Positions 1 to 10,867 of a stretch of 64,000 bases of DNA are shown here, one piece after another. The position numbers were made by a program, and so were the translations under genes. The notes under the pieces are model-generated. The model worked only from the letters and a program-made list of their open reading frames with translations. It was not told where the DNA came from and made no database searches. Each line of letters starts with the position of its first letter. Positions within the stretch are counted from its first letter, which is position 1. The DNA comes from Rhodocyclaceae bacterium (GTDB taxonomy: Bacteria; Pseudomonadota; Gammaproteobacteria; Burkholderiales; Rhodocyclaceae), in NCBI GenBank assembly GCA_026415155.1, contig JAOAHQ010000007.1:62001-126000 (forward strand). The letters are read 5' to 3'.

Positions 1-2
1 TC

Positions 3-527
3 TTGCCCGAGCAGGAGGTGCCCGCCTACCTGCAGGCCCAGATGGATCTGGGCGCACTCGTCTGCACGCGCCTGAAGCCCCGCTGCGGGGCCTGTCCTGT
101 GAGGGACGACTGCCTCGCCCGCCGGCAAGGCCTTGTTACAGAACTGCCAACGCCGCGGCCGAAAAAGCCCCTGCCCGAGCGCGAGGCCACCTTCCTCGTC
201 CTCAAACACGGCGAGCGCGTGCTCTTCGAGCTGCGCCCGCCGGCAGGCATCTGGGGCGGGCTGCTCTCGCTGCCCGAACTGCCGGCAGGCCGCGAGGCGG
301 TCGACTACGCGGCGCAGCGCTTCGGGCTCACCGTCAAGGCCGTCTTCCCAGCGCCGAGTTTCACGCATGTCTTCACCCATTTCCGCCTGCGCCTTGCCCC
401 CCTCGTCTGTGCCGTCGGGCCGTCCGCCAGCGTCGCCGAACCAGCGCTTCGCTGGCTGACTGCCGAGCAGTGGGCGCAGGCGGCCCTGCCTGCGCCGATC
501 CGCAAGATGCTCAGCGCGATCCCTTGA
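3..527 (+). CDS. mutY: A/G-specific adenine glycosylase MutY, C-terminal part (truncated by window edge)
   Basis: CxxxxxxCxxC Fe-S region (CTRLKPRCGACPVRDDC) followed by a NUDIX-like C-terminal domain (GIWGGLLSLPE, FTHFRLRL). Confidence 0.9.
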   Translation: MPEQEVPAYLQAQMDLGALVCTRLKPRCGACPVRDDCLARRQGLVTELPTPRPKKPLPEREATFLVLKHGERVLFELRPPAGIWGGLLSLPELPAGREAVDYAAQRFGLTVKAVFPAPSFTHVFTHFRLRLAPLVCAVGPSASVAEPALRWLTAEQWAQAALPAPIRKMLSAIP

Positions 528-2025
528 TGAGCCGATCGTTCGTCGGCTGCACCGGCCGCGCGTTGTAGGGATAAAGCCGCGCGAAAATTGCGATCTGCTC
601 GGGAGAAACCTGCACCGGCTGCTTGAACACCATCCACAGCACGTTCTCGGTGCAAGGCGGCGTCGTCAGCGAGCCCATGTAGGTGAAATACTCGCGCTTT
701 TCGGGCAAGAGGCGGGCCAGATCGATCAAAACGCCGGGCGGGGCCACTTCCATGCCGACTTCGAGCGGCATGTGGTTCCAGAGCGTCTGGATGACCGGGT
801 GTTCCGCGCCTTTCTCGAGCAACACGGCGACCACGGCGAGGCTGTTGTCGTAATCCTTATGCACGAAGTGGATCACCATGTCGTAAGCCTTGCCGTTGAT
901 GCGCTCCTCCGACGGACGATGGAAATGGAACTGCACGAGCGGATAGGTGCGCCCCATGACCGTGATGCTGTTGCCTTCGCCGACCTCGACCTGCACCGTG
1001 TGGCCATTATCGACGATGCGGAACTGGCTCGGCTTGTAGTCGAACTGAATCGGCTCGAGATCGACCTTGATGCCGCCGCGGATATCGATCGGCGATTGCC
1101 GCTTGCCCGTGGCACACAGCGCATAGTCCGGCCGCAGCTTGTGCCAGTTCTCCGGCCCGCCGAGCCCCGTATAGCCCCAATGGACGTGCGAAAAATCGGG
1201 CGCGGGCGGCGCGCTCTCCTCGCTTTTCTTCTTCACCGCCTTGCGCGGCCCCGAGGTGGCGAGCATCAGTTCGCGCTGCTGCCGGCTCGGCTCTTGAATG
1301 ATGACGGGAGGAGGCGGCACTTTGGCAGCGGCGGCCGGCGCTGCCACGGGTGCAGCGGCGGGCTTCGCGGCTGCGGGCGGAGCCGGCGGCGGCAGGTTCT
1401 TGTAGGGGTCTTCGGCCTTCGACTTGTCGATGACGGGCAGCTCGATGAAACGCGGCTTTTCCGACGGCGCCGCATCGGCCACCTTCATCGCGCGCGGCGC
1501 AGCCGCTTCGCCCGCACTCACGAGCTCGGCGCGCATCGGCCGAGGACGCGGCGCCTCGGCGAGCGCGCGGGCAAGCTCGGCTACGCGCGCCGCGGTCTCA
1601 TGCAACTCGCCCACCGTGCGCGGCCGGCAGACCGCCTCGAGGAGGCGCGCATCGAGGCTGTCGGGCACGACGAACTGCTCGCGGGCCGCTGCGGCCTCAG
1701 CGCGAATTTCCCGGCCATCGAGAAGATAAATGCGCTTTTGCGTCGCGAAACTCCCTTGCGCGCAATCGTAGTGGTTGAGCGCCAAGACGGCCGTGTAACG
1801 CAGCCGGTTCTCGAAATCGAGCACCGGATGATCGAGCGTCAAACGCGTCCATGCAGCGGTCTTGCCATTCTTGAGCCGGCTGATGCGGCCAGCGTCGAGC
1901 TCGACGCGGCTGCCGGCTTCTTGGGCGATGGTCTGCCAGGGCGCAGCGAGAACGCTCGCCGGCGCTGCGCAAGAGAGGGCCAAGAGGGCGGCCCACAGGG
2001 ATGGGCGGTGCTTGAGGATGGACAT
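511..2025 (-). CDS. Alpha-carbonic anhydrase with N-terminal extension (adhesin E-like domain plus Pro/Ala linker)
   Basis: QSPIDI, QFHFHRPSEE, GSLTTPPCTENVLW motifs of alpha-CA; signal peptide; ~270 aa N-terminal extension. Confidence 0.9.
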   Translation of the reverse strand: MSILKHRPSLWAALLALSCAAPASVLAAPWQTIAQEAGSRVELDAGRISRLKNGKTAAWTRLTLDHPVLDFENRLRYTAVLALNHYDCAQGSFATQKRIYLLDGREIRAEAAAAREQFVVPDSLDARLLEAVCRPRTVGELHETAARVAELARALAEAPRPRPMRAELVSAGEAAAPRAMKVADAAPSEKPRFIELPVIDKSKAEDPYKNLPPPAPPAAAKPAAAPVAAPAAAAKVPPPPVIIQEPSRQQRELMLATSGPRKAVKKKSEESAPPAPDFSHVHWGYTGLGGPENWHKLRPDYALCATGKRQSPIDIRGGIKVDLEPIQFDYKPSQFRIVDNGHTVQVEVGEGNSITVMGRTYPLVQFHFHRPSEERINGKAYDMVIHFVHKDYDNSLAVVAVLLEKGAEHPVIQTLWNHMPLEVGMEVAPPGVLIDLARLLPEKREYFTYMGSLTTPPCTENVLWMVFKQPVQVSPEQIAIFARLYPYNARPVQPTNDRLIKGSR

Positions 2026-2350
2026 AAGACTCCCCTTCTTCTTTACGTCTGCGGAGTTACGGCAGTTTTTTCGTGCACTTTAGCCTGAAACGCCCTGCGT
2101 GCCTGGGTGGTGAGGTTTCTGGGTGTAAGCCACCTTTGCGCAGCGTCTTCGACATCTGCGGATGCGATGGCTCTAGACCGATTTGCTTTATTGCCCAAAA
2201 AAGCGCATAGTGCGGCCTACGATTTTCAGGCAGTGCCGTTTTTGGTAGCGCTCGCGATCGCCGCGAGAAGTTTTTCCTTCACGTCGTACCGTCTCGATAG
2301 TCGTCTTCCGGGGATTTCCCCATCATCATTTTTTCTAGGAGTTTCAAGAC

Positions 2351-2554
2351 ATGGCAACAGGTACCGTGAAGTGGTTCAACGATTCCAAGGGTTTCGGTTT
2401 CATCACCCCCGAGGGCGGCGGCGACGATCTCTTCGCCCATTTTTCCGCGATCCAGGGGCAAGGGTTCAAGACCCTCAAGGAAGGTCAGCGCGTGACTTTC
2501 GATGTCACGACCGGCCCGAAGGGCCAGCAGGCGTCGAACATCCGCACGCTCTGA
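2351..2554 (+). CDS. Cold shock protein (CspA family)
   Basis: [34 protein letters not shown]. Confidence 0.97.
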   Translation: MATGTVKWFNDSKGFGFITPEGGGDDLFAHFSAIQGQGFKTLKEGQRVTFDVTTGPKGQQASNIRTL

Positions 2555-2572
2555 TCCCGGCGCAGCCTCGCC

Positions 2573-2602
2573 AAAAAAGCCCGGCCCGGCCGGGCTTTTT
2601 TT
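2573..2602. terminator. Rho-independent terminator, probably bidirectional between csp and the autotransporter gene
   Basis: aaaaaagcccggcccggccgggcttttttt: GC-rich palindrome flanked by A and T tracts between convergent genes. Confidence 0.9.
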
Positions 2603-2614
2603 CGCCGGGGCCGC

Positions 2615-4627
2615 TCAGAACGCCATCCGCCAGCCGACGGTGAGGTTCCAGTCGGGGTCGCCGCCGCCCGTCGTCGCGGCGCCGGCCCCGAAGGAAAGCA
2701 CGCTGCCGCCGGCGAGGCGGTGGTCGATGTCTGCCGTCGCGCGCAGCCAGTCGCGCTTCGTCTTCTCGCCGGGCAGTTCGAAGCGCCACAGGCCCAGGAG
2801 ATCCACGGTCTGCGCGCGGCCGTCGCCGGCGGAGTCGTCGATGCGGCGGTTCGCTTCCAGCGCGAGGCGCAAGGCGGTGGCGCCGGAGAGCGCCCCGTGG
2901 GCGGCGAGCCCCAGGCGCAGGTCGTCGCTGCGCGAGCGCACGGCGCCGTAGGCGGCCGGGAAACCGCCGCCGGTTTCGGTGTAGGCGTCGAGCCGGCTTT
3001 CCGCATGGGTGTAGGACGCGTAGGGGCTGAGCGCGAAGGCGCCCAGCCGGGCCGCCTCCTTCCAGTCCGCGCGCAGGCGCAGCGCCGTGCCGCGCAGGTC
3101 GGGCGTGCCGCGCGAGGCGTCGAGGCTCGCGCCGTTCATGTAACGGCGGTCGAAGCGCGCGTCGAAGCGGCCGTGCCAGACGAGGGCGCTTCCTTCCCAG
3201 CCGCCATCGAAGGCGCGCGCCGCTTCCAGGACCAGATACTGGCCCTCGATGCGGGCGCCGCCGCCGAGTTGCCAGTCCTGCCGCGCCGTCTGCGCGCCGA
3301 GCCCGGCGCCCAGCCGCCAGGCGCCGACATCCCGGCAGGCGCCGACCTCGGCGAGTTCCATGCGCGTGTCGCTGGCGCGATAGTCGGCGGCGTCCGCCGT
3401 GGCCCAGGCGCAGGCGCCGCCGGCCGTGCGGGCGAGGCCGTTGTCGAGCAGCGTGCGGTGATGCGCGCCGAAGAGCGGCAGGTTGGCGAGATCCATTCCC
3501 GCCCGCGCGGCGCGCCGGGCGCTCTGCAAGAGGCTCGCGTTGAAGGCCGCGACGTCGGTGATGAGCCCCGCGCCCGCCGGGCCGACGCGGGCGAGCCAGG
3601 AATGACCGACCCAACTGTCGTCGTTTCCATAGCCGACCACCACATTGCCGCCGGCATCGACGCCGGTGGCCTCCTGCAGCACCCAGCTGGCGGGCACGGC
3701 GACACCCGCCCCGGCAAGCCAGGCTTCCACCGACTGCATGCCCGTGGCCTGTGTCCAGCGGAAGGCCACTTGGTCGCTGCCGTCGTGGCTCGCGCCCACC
3801 ACCACCTTGCCGTCGGCGGAGACGGCTTTGCCCCGGCTCCAGCCCCCGCCGAGGTGGCCCAAATCCACCATGCCGCCGGCTTCGGTCCAGCGGAAGGCGC
3901 GGTGGTTACCGCCTGTCACATTGGCCGTGCCCACGATCACGGAACCGTCGGCCGAAATGCCGTTGGCCTCGCTATACGTGCCCCCAGAGAGCAGGCCGAG
4001 GCTTTGCATGCCGCCGGCCTGGGTCCAGCGGAAGGCGCGGTAGGGCCCGCCTGACGTTTCGTTGCTCGCGCCGGCGACCACCGATCCGTCGGCGGATACG
4101 GCATACGCGATGCTGGAATTGCCGGTGCCCAGCACGCCGAGGCTTTGCATGCCGCCGGCCTGGGTCCAGCGGAAGGCGCGATAGCCGCCGCCGCCGCCGA
4201 TCTCCGACCGGCCGACCACCACGCCCCCGTCGGCGGAAACGGCGCGGGCCTCGCTCTGGTTGCCGCCGGAGAGCACGCCCAGATCCTGCATGCCGGCCGC
4301 CGTCCAGCGGAAGGCGCGCCAGTAGCCGTCGGCATTTTCGGCCCAGCCGACGACGACGCTGCCGTCGCGGTTGGTGCCGTTGGCTAGGCTTTCGCTGCCG
4401 CCGAGGGTGCCGAGGTCTTCCACCCCGCCGGCGGCGGTCCAGCGGGCGGCATGCCAGTTGCCGAAGTTGTGCTCGCCCACCGCCACGCGGCCGTCGGCGG
4501 AGAGGCCGTAGAGGTAGGTTTTGTTGGGGATGACGATTTCGACGAAGGTCTGGGCGGCGGCGGGCGCGACGAACAGGGCGGCAAGGGAGAGCGGCGCGAG
4601 GCGGCGGCCAAAATGGCGGCGGTGCAT
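2615..4627 (-). CDS. Autotransporter with HAF-type extracellular repeats and C-terminal beta-barrel
   Basis: Signal peptide; at least six AxRWT(Q/A/E)AGG repeats; C-terminal barrel ending in WRMAF. Confidence 0.85.
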   Translation of the reverse strand: MHRRHFGRRLAPLSLAALFVAPAAAQTFVEIVIPNKTYLYGLSADGRVAVGEHNFGNWHAARWTAAGGVEDLGTLGGSESLANGTNRDGSVVVGWAENADGYWRAFRWTAAGMQDLGVLSGGNQSEARAVSADGGVVVGRSEIGGGGGYRAFRWTQAGGMQSLGVLGTGNSSIAYAVSADGSVVAGASNETSGGPYRAFRWTQAGGMQSLGLLSGGTYSEANGISADGSVIVGTANVTGGNHRAFRWTEAGGMVDLGHLGGGWSRGKAVSADGKVVVGASHDGSDQVAFRWTQATGMQSVEAWLAGAGVAVPASWVLQEATGVDAGGNVVVGYGNDDSWVGHSWLARVGPAGAGLITDVAAFNASLLQSARRAARAGMDLANLPLFGAHHRTLLDNGLARTAGGACAWATADAADYRASDTRMELAEVGACRDVGAWRLGAGLGAQTARQDWQLGGGARIEGQYLVLEAARAFDGGWEGSALVWHGRFDARFDRRYMNGASLDASRGTPDLRGTALRLRADWKEAARLGAFALSPYASYTHAESRLDAYTETGGGFPAAYGAVRSRSDDLRLGLAAHGALSGATALRLALEANRRIDDSAGDGRAQTVDLLGLWRFELPGEKTKRDWLRATADIDHRLAGGSVLSFGAGAATTGGGDPDWNLTVGWRMAF

Positions 4628-4728
4628 GGTTTCCTCCGGCAGAAGCGGGCGAACGGCCGGGCAATCGGGATGGCCCCGGTGTCAAAATGGCTTATTCTTC
4701 CGCCCCACCGTTAGCAAACCGTTAGCCG

Positions 4729-6195
4729 ATGACCGACCCCGTCCGCCACAGGCTCCTGCTGCTGGGCGAACCCGTCCTGCTCCTCGACCGCAGCCCGGTG
4801 GCGGCGCCGATCCACCGCAAGCAGTGGGCCCTCATGGCCTTTCTCCATCTGGAAGGGGAACGCAGCCACGCGCGGGAGAACCTCGCCGCGATGTTCTGGC
4901 CGGGCCTGGATGCCGCGGCGGCCCGCAACAACCTGCGCCAGACCCTCCACCAGCTGCGCCATCTCCTCGGCGCGGATGGCCCGATCGCCGGGTGCGAGGC
5001 CGTGCGCCTGCGGCCGGAGAGCATCGCGAGCGACGCGGCGGATTTCCTCGCCGCCGCGGATGTCGAAGACATCGAGGCCATGGAGCGCGCCGCCCGGCTG
5101 TGGCGCGGCGAGTTCCTCGCCGGCCTGGAGATCGGCGAGGCGCCGGAATTCGAGGCCTGGCGCGCCGCGCGGCGGAACTGGAGCCTTGGGACGAGGCGGC
5201 GCAGCGGGCGCTGATGCGCCTCCTGACGGCCGCCGGACGGCGGGCCGAGGCGCTCGCGGCGTTCGAGACCTGCCGGGAATGGCTGCGCCGCGAACTGGAC
5301 GTCGAGCCCGAGGCGGAGACGCTGGCGCTCGCCGAAAGCCTGCGCGCAGGCGGCGCGCCGCTCGCCGGCGCGTCGCTCGTCCGCCTCGTGGCGGGCTATT
5401 TCCATATGGAAGCCCTGCCTGCGGGAGGCGGGCCGCACGCCTGCCGCGTGCTCGGCGAGACGGGGCGAGTTGCCGCCTCGATGCCGCCGCCACCCTGTTG
5501 CCGCTGGTGGGGCGCGACGGCGAGCTGGCGCGGCTTTCCGCCCTCTGGGACGAGACCTGGCGCGGCAAGGGCCGGCGCCTGGTGCTCTCCGGCGAGGCCG
5601 GCATCGGCAAGTCGCGCCTCCTGCGCGCCTTGCGCGAATCGCTCGCCGAGGTCTCCTGGTCGATCCGCGAACTGCATTGCCGCGAGGAGTGGCGCGAGAT
5701 GCCGCTCAAGGCGACGACGGCGCTGATCGAACGCCTGCTCGCCTTCGGCCCCGACGACACCCCGCAGGAGCGGCGCGACCTGCTGCGGGCCTATCTGTCG
5801 GTCTACCACGCGCCATTTTGCGACAGGGCCTATCCCCCGATCGAGGCGCTGCTCGGCATCGGCGCAGATTCGCCGGCGCCGAGCGGCTGGAGCTCGCGCC
5901 CCTCGATGCCAAAGCCATGACGACGCTGGTCGAGGAGGCGGAAGCGGGACTCGCGCACGATGCGGTGCGCGCCATCGTCGCGCGGGCCGAGGGCGTGCCG
6001 GCGGGCGGCGACCGTTACCGCTTCCGGCATGTGCTGCTGCGCGATGCGGCCTATGCGTCGCTCACGCAGGCCGACCGGCGCGCGACCCATCGCCGGGTCG
6101 TCGAGATCCTGCGCGCGCATTTCCCGCAACGCCTGCGCCTCGATCCGGCCGAGGCGGCCCGCCATCTCGCGGCGGCCGGCGCGACGCGCCGGTAG
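4729..6195 (+). pseudogene. Degraded transcriptional activator: winged helix/BTAD N-terminus plus AAA ATPase, multiple frameshifts and internal deletion
   Basis: Continuous homology moves through three frames: MTDPVRHRLLLLGEP...EAWRAARRNW -> ALMRLLTAAGRRAEALAAFETCREWL -> LVGRDGELARLSALWD...LSGEAGIGKSRLL -> RFRHVLLRDAAYASL. Confidence 0.8.
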
Positions 6196-6266
6196 AAGGC
6201 GAAGAGATAGAAGAGGGCGCCCAGGCCCCGGACAGTCCAGGCGAGAGCGAGCGGCGGGTGGCTCAT
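6180..6266 (-). pseudogene. 5' stub of an MFS transporter fused to the regulator pseudogene
   Basis: [27 protein letters not shown] (typical MFS TM1 start), ATGA overlap with the tlpA-like stop, then abrupt loss of homology. Confidence 0.6.
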
Positions 6267-6802
6267 GAGGCGACGTGCTCCGCCCACCACAGCCGTGCGG
6301 CAAGCCCCAGCGTCGTCGCGTAGCCGACGACGCGAAAACGGATGTGGCCTTGCGGGTCGAGCACGAAGTGCGTCGGCACGCCGCGCACGCGCCAGGCGGC
6401 GGCGAGGGCGCCGTCGTCGTCGATGACGGCGGGGAGCTCAAGGCCGCGTGCCTTGAGGTATTTCGTGACAGCGGCCGCATCGCCCGATTGCATCGCCACC
6501 GAGACGACCGGCCAGTGGCGGGCGATCATCTCGACGTTGCCTTCCTCGGCGCGACAGACCGGGCACCAGCTCGCCCAGAACACGACCAGTTGGGCCGTCG
6601 GGCCAGCGCCGACTTTGACGAGGCTGCCATCGCTGCGCACGCCCTCGAGCCTGGGCGCCGGCCCTTCGGGCAGGCCGCGGTTTTGCCAGACGGAGACGGC
6701 CGCGACGAGCGCGACGAGGATCAGGGCTTCGAGGGCCCAGCGCCGCCAGCGCCGCATATCGCGCCACGCGGCAAGCCATGGCATGAGTCGCACGCGCTTC
6801 AT
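6263..6802 (-). CDS. TlpA/ScsD-like thioredoxin-fold protein disulfide oxidoreductase
   Basis: [15 protein letters not shown] active site; N-terminal [14 protein letters not shown]. Confidence 0.9.
   Translation of the reverse strand: MKRVRLMPWLAAWRDMRRWRRWALEALILVALVAAVSVWQNRGLPEGPAPRLEGVRSDGSLVKVGAGPTAQLVVFWASWCPVCRAEEGNVEMIARHWPVVSVAMQSGDAAAVTKYLKARGLELPAVIDDDGALAAAWRVRGVPTHFVLDPQGHIRFRVVGYATTLGLAARLWWAEHVAS
6594..6616 (+). repeat. Dispersed 23-bp repeat, inside tlpA-like gene
   Basis: gccgtcgggccagcgccgacttt. Confidence 0.75.
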
Positions 6803-9295
6803 CGGTCAGCCGCGCGCGTGCAAAGCTCGAGGATGCGGTCGAAGCGATAGCCCTCGACGAGGCGGGCGAGACACTCTGCCTCTTGCGGATGGGTGTCATA
6901 AAGCCGCGCGATGAGCGCGCGCGTCGCTTCGACGTCGAGCATCTCCGAGGCGCGCGCGAGCTCCGTGCGGATCTCTGCGGGCAGGGCGGCAAGATCGAGC
7001 TCGCGCGGCGCGGCGGCCGCCGGCGCATCGCCATGCACGAAGCACAGGCCAGTAAGCCGCGCCATCACCGCGAAGAGCTCCTCCCCCTCGACCGGCTTTT
7101 TGAGGAGCTCGTCGCAGCCGGCGGCGAGGATGGCGGCGCGGTCTTCCTCGAAGGCGCTCGCCGTGAGCGCGACGATCTTGACCTCGCGGCCGCCGGGCAG
7201 CTCGCGGATCTTGCGCGTCGCTGCGTAGCCATCCATGACGGGCATGCGCATGTCCATCCAGATGAAATGCGGATGCCAGCGTTCGAAGGCGGCGACGGCC
7301 TCTTTGCCGTTGCCGACCGCCTGCACCGGCAGGCCGACGGATTCGAGCAGGCGCACGATGAGCTCGCGGTTGTCGGCGTTGTCTTCGGCGACGAGCACGC
7401 GGCATTCGGGCTGGCCAGGCGCCAATGCCACGACGGGCCCCGGGGCCGCGCGGCGCTCGGGCGCGGCGGTGGCCGGCAGCGGGATCGTGAAGGCGAAGGT
7501 GCTGCCCTTGCCGACTTCGCTCGCCACGGTCAATTCGCCGCCCATGAGGCGCACGAACTCGCGGCTGATCGCAAGCCCCAGCCCTGTGCCCTCGCCTTTC
7601 TTGATGCCGAGCTCGGTCTGGTAAAAGGCCTCGAAGATGCGTGGCTGGTCTTCCGGCGCGATGCCGGGCCCCGTGTCGCTGACGGCAAAACGCAGGCGCT
7701 CGCCGTCCTCTTTCGCGACGGTGAGGCGCACGCTGCCGGCTTCGGTGTATTTGATGGCATTGCCGAGCAGGTTGAGGAGCACCTGACGCAGGCGATGGGC
7801 ATCGCCCAAGACGAAGGACGGCAAGTCGCCGCTGCGCTCCACAGTAAAAGCCAGACCCTTGGCTTCGGCGCGCAGGCAGATCATTTCTTCGATTGCCGCG
7901 AGCGTTTCGGTGAGCGAGAACGCCTCGCGCGCGAGCGAGGTACGGCCGGCCTCGATGCGCGAGATCTCGAGCACGTCGTTGATCAGCGACAACAGATGGC
8001 GGCCGGCGCGGTCGATGGTGGCGAGCTCGCGGCCGTGGCGGGCAGCGAGCTCAGCATCGCGCGCGAGGATCTGCGCAAAGCCCAAGATCGCATTCAAGGG
8101 CGTGCGAAGCTCATGGCTCATGTTGGCGAGAAACACGCTTTTGGCACGGTTGGCGGCCTCGGCGGCATCCTTGGCTTGGGAAAGCTCCTGGGTGCGCTGC
8201 GCAACGATCTCCTCGAGCCGATCGCGGTGCTCTTGCAAGGCAGCCACCGTCTCATCGAGGCGGCTTGTCATCGCATTGAAGGCTTCGGCCAGTTCGCCGA
8301 TCTCATCGTCGCTGGCGACCTCGACGCGCCGCGCAAGATCGCCATCGCGGATGGCGCGCACCGCATCGGCGACGGCGACGATCGGCCGTGCGATGCGGCG
8401 CGTCAGCACCAGCCCCAGCGCGATCGCAGCAGAGAGCACCAGGATGATGATGCCGCCGGTGAGCAGCATGCTTTGGAAGACCGGGCGCAGAATCTCCGCG
8501 GCATTCTGTTCGACGACGACGCGAAAGCGTTGCCCGCCGAGTTCGAAGGCTTCGCTCGCGATGAAGACATCCGCCGCCGACAGCCCCGCCTGACGAAGCC
8601 GCCCGGGTTCGAGGGCGAGCCGGGTTTCGGCCAGCACGAGCGAGGGATTGCGGTGCGCGAGTAGCCGTCCATCCTCCGCGAGCAGATAGACCTCCTCGCC
8701 GCTGGCGCGCGGCAGGCTGGCAATCAGGTGCCAGAGCGGCTTCATGCGCATTTCGGCCACGATGGCGCCGGCCAGGGCATCATACTGGCGCATCTCGATG
8801 GGCAGCGCGTAGAGCATCAAGGGTTCGTTGTTGTCGGGGTGGTAATAGATCGCGCTCAAAAGAGGCCGGCGATCCTCGAGCGCTGCTTCGGCCGCGGCGC
8901 GAAAAGCCGCCGGCAGCTCGGCTTCAGCGGCCTGCAGCCGGGCATTCGAAAGCAAGAGCGGCGTGCTGCCGTCGGCAGGCAGGAAGGCGATCTCGCGAAA
9001 AGCGCTTCTCGTCGCAAGCAAGCGCTCGAGGATGCGCCGCCGCTCCGCAGCATCGGCCGAGGCGAAACCCGACAGGCGCACGCCGTCTTCGAGCATATGG
9101 GGAAAGCGCGCCAAGACGCCTGCGACCTCGACCGCGACGCGGTGCGCGATCTCCTGCTGGCGCGAGCGGGCCGCCTCGATATCGGTTTGGTAGCCATGCC
9201 AGACGAACAGCGCGCCGACCAGTAGCAGCGGCAGGGTGGCCACGCCGACGAGGGCGGCAAGAAGTCGGCGGCGGAGGCTGGAACGCCGGTTCATT
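6799..9295 (-). CDS. Hybrid sensor histidine kinase (periplasmic sensor, HAMP, HisKA, HATPase, REC)
   Basis: [45 protein letters not shown]; start placed at [10 protein letters not shown]. Confidence 0.93.
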
Positions 9296-10277
9296 CGCGC
9301 ACGATGCGTTCGGCCTGTTCGATGATCGCCTCGGGCAGGGCAAGGCCGATCTTCCGCGCCGTGGCGAGGTTCAAGGAAAGCTGGCTTTCCGCCATCTCGA
9401 CGGGCAGATCGCCCGGCTTGACACCCGCGAAGATCTGCAGCGCGAGCCGCGCCGCCTGGCGGCCGATCTCCGTATGCACGAAGCCATAGCTCATCAAGGC
9501 GCCGGCCTCGACCTGGGTGAGGCTCGGCGCGCACAGCGGCAAGCGCCGCGCCATCGCCGTGGCGACGAAGCGCGCAATGGCCGCCTCGACGCGGCTATCG
9601 CGCGGCAGAAAGATCGCATCGATGCCCTCCGGCAGCGCGGCCAGGGCGGCGGCGATCTCGGCTTCATCGCGCACCGCCTGGGAAGACAGCCGCAGGCCGA
9701 GCCGCTCGGCGGCCGGCGCGATTTGGGCCAGCGTCGTCTCGGCGCTCTTGTCGCCCGGCGTGTAAGGCACCCAGACATGCCGCGTCTTGGGCGCAAGGCG
9801 CTTGAGCCACTCGAGGCGCAGATCGTCTCTGGTGGGCAGGCGGATGCCGGTGATCATGCCGCCCGGCCGCTTGAGGTCAGTCACGATGCCGGCGGCGAGC
9901 GGATCATTGACCGGCGCGAAGACGATCGGGATGGCGAGATCGGCGGCAAGCCGCTTGACCGCCTGGGTGGCGGGCGTGCTCGAGACCATGATGAGATCGG
10001 GGCGCTTGGCCAGATGCGCGCGGATCAGCGGCTCGAGGCGGTCGACCGAGCCGGCCGGCCCTTCATCGAGATAGACGACTTCTTTGCCTTCGCGCCAGCC
10101 TGCTTCGGCAAGCCCCGCCTTGAAGCCGGCGACGGTGCGGGCATCGACGTCGGTGAGCTGGACGAGCGCGATCGTCTTCGGCTGCGGCGGCGCCTGGCCG
10201 GGCAAAGCGAGCCAGAGCGCGCCAGCGGCGAAGAGCAGGCCCAGCACGATGGGCAGCAAGACAATGGTTCTCTTCAT
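9291..10277 (-). CDS. ABC transporter substrate-binding protein (ABC_sub_bind-type)
   Basis: [13 protein letters not shown] signal; [42 protein letters not shown]; overlaps the downstream kinase start. Confidence 0.8.
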   Translation of the reverse strand: MKRTIVLLPIVLGLLFAAGALWLALPGQAPPQPKTIALVQLTDVDARTVAGFKAGLAEAGWREGKEVVYLDEGPAGSVDRLEPLIRAHLAKRPDLIMVSSTPATQAVKRLAADLAIPIVFAPVNDPLAAGIVTDLKRPGGMITGIRLPTRDDLRLEWLKRLAPKTRHVWVPYTPGDKSAETTLAQIAPAAERLGLRLSSQAVRDEAEIAAALAALPEGIDAIFLPRDSRVEAAIARFVATAMARRLPLCAPSLTQVEAGALMSYGFVHTEIGRQAARLALQIFAGVKPGDLPVEMAESQLSLNLATARKIGLALPEAIIEQAERIVRE

Positions 10278-10296
10278 CGCGAGAAGTCTAAGGCAT

Positions 10297-10320
10297 GCCG
10301 TGCCGCCGGTGCCGACTTTT
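10297..10320 (+). repeat. Dispersed 23-bp repeat, intergenic before hsp20 cluster
   Basis: gccgtgccgccggtgccgactttt. Confidence 0.85.
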
Positions 10321-10337
10321 CGCACCCCGTCACCAGG

Positions 10338-10366
10338 CTTGAAGTTTCGGCTGTCAAACCTATCAT
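10338..10366 (+). promoter_or_regulatory. Candidate sigma-32 heat-shock promoter for the hsp20 cluster
   Basis: CTTGAAG-N14-CCTATCAT upstream of the first hsp20 gene; resembles CTTGAAA-N13/14-CCCATnT. Confidence 0.6.
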
Positions 10367-10417
10367 CAAGGCAGGGATGCCAAAGAAGGCGTCCGCAGGA
10401 AACGAAAAGGAGGGATC

Positions 10418-10855
10418 ATGTTCTATCGCAGCCTATTTCCCCGCGACCTGTTCGCGGAACTGGACCGCCTGCAACGCGCGTTGCAGTGGAGCGATGAATT
10501 TTCGCCGAGCATCCGCGGCGTGCGCGGCGGCTTTCCGGCCATGAACGTCGGCAGCACGCCGGCGGCGGTCGAGATCTATGCCTTCGCGCCCGGCATCGAC
10601 CCGGCCAGCATCGAGGTCGTCATCGAAAAGGGCGTGCTCACCATCGCCGGCAGCCGCGAGCTCGACTACGGGGCAAGCGACGAGAAGAGCGCGATTCACA
10701 TCGACGAGCGCTTCTCGGGCCGCTTCCGCCGCGTCGTGAGCCTGCCGGACGACATCGACGCCGATGCCGTCTCCGCGAAGTATCGCGATGGAGTCTTGCA
10801 CATCACCGTGCCGCGCCGCGCCGCTGCGCTACCGCGCCGCATCGCCATTCAGTAA
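10418..10855 (+). CDS. Hsp20 family small heat shock protein 1
   Basis: PGIDPASIEVVIEKGVLTIAGSRE ... YRDGVLHITVPRRA. Confidence 0.95.
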   Translation: MFYRSLFPRDLFAELDRLQRALQWSDEFSPSIRGVRGGFPAMNVGSTPAAVEIYAFAPGIDPASIEVVIEKGVLTIAGSRELDYGASDEKSAIHIDERFSGRFRRVVSLPDDIDADAVSAKYRDGVLHITVPRRAAALPRRIAIQ

Positions 10856-10867
10856 GGAGGACGCATC

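Noticed and set aside
339-361. Possible extra repeat copy in mutY (gccgtcttcccagcgccgagttt)
   Set aside because: Four mismatches and it overlaps a segment (FPAPSFTHVFTHF) that may be conserved for MutY function; kept only as a doubtful copy.
772-2088. 438-aa plus-strand ORF opposite the carbonic anhydrase
   Set aside because: High-GC shadow ORF with Arg/His/Asp-rich composition; the minus strand encodes a clear alpha-CA.
3760-4460. Regular repeats resembling a CRISPR-like or satellite array
   Set aside because: They are the coding repeats (AFRWTQAGG HAF units) of the autotransporter; spacing and sequence are protein-driven.
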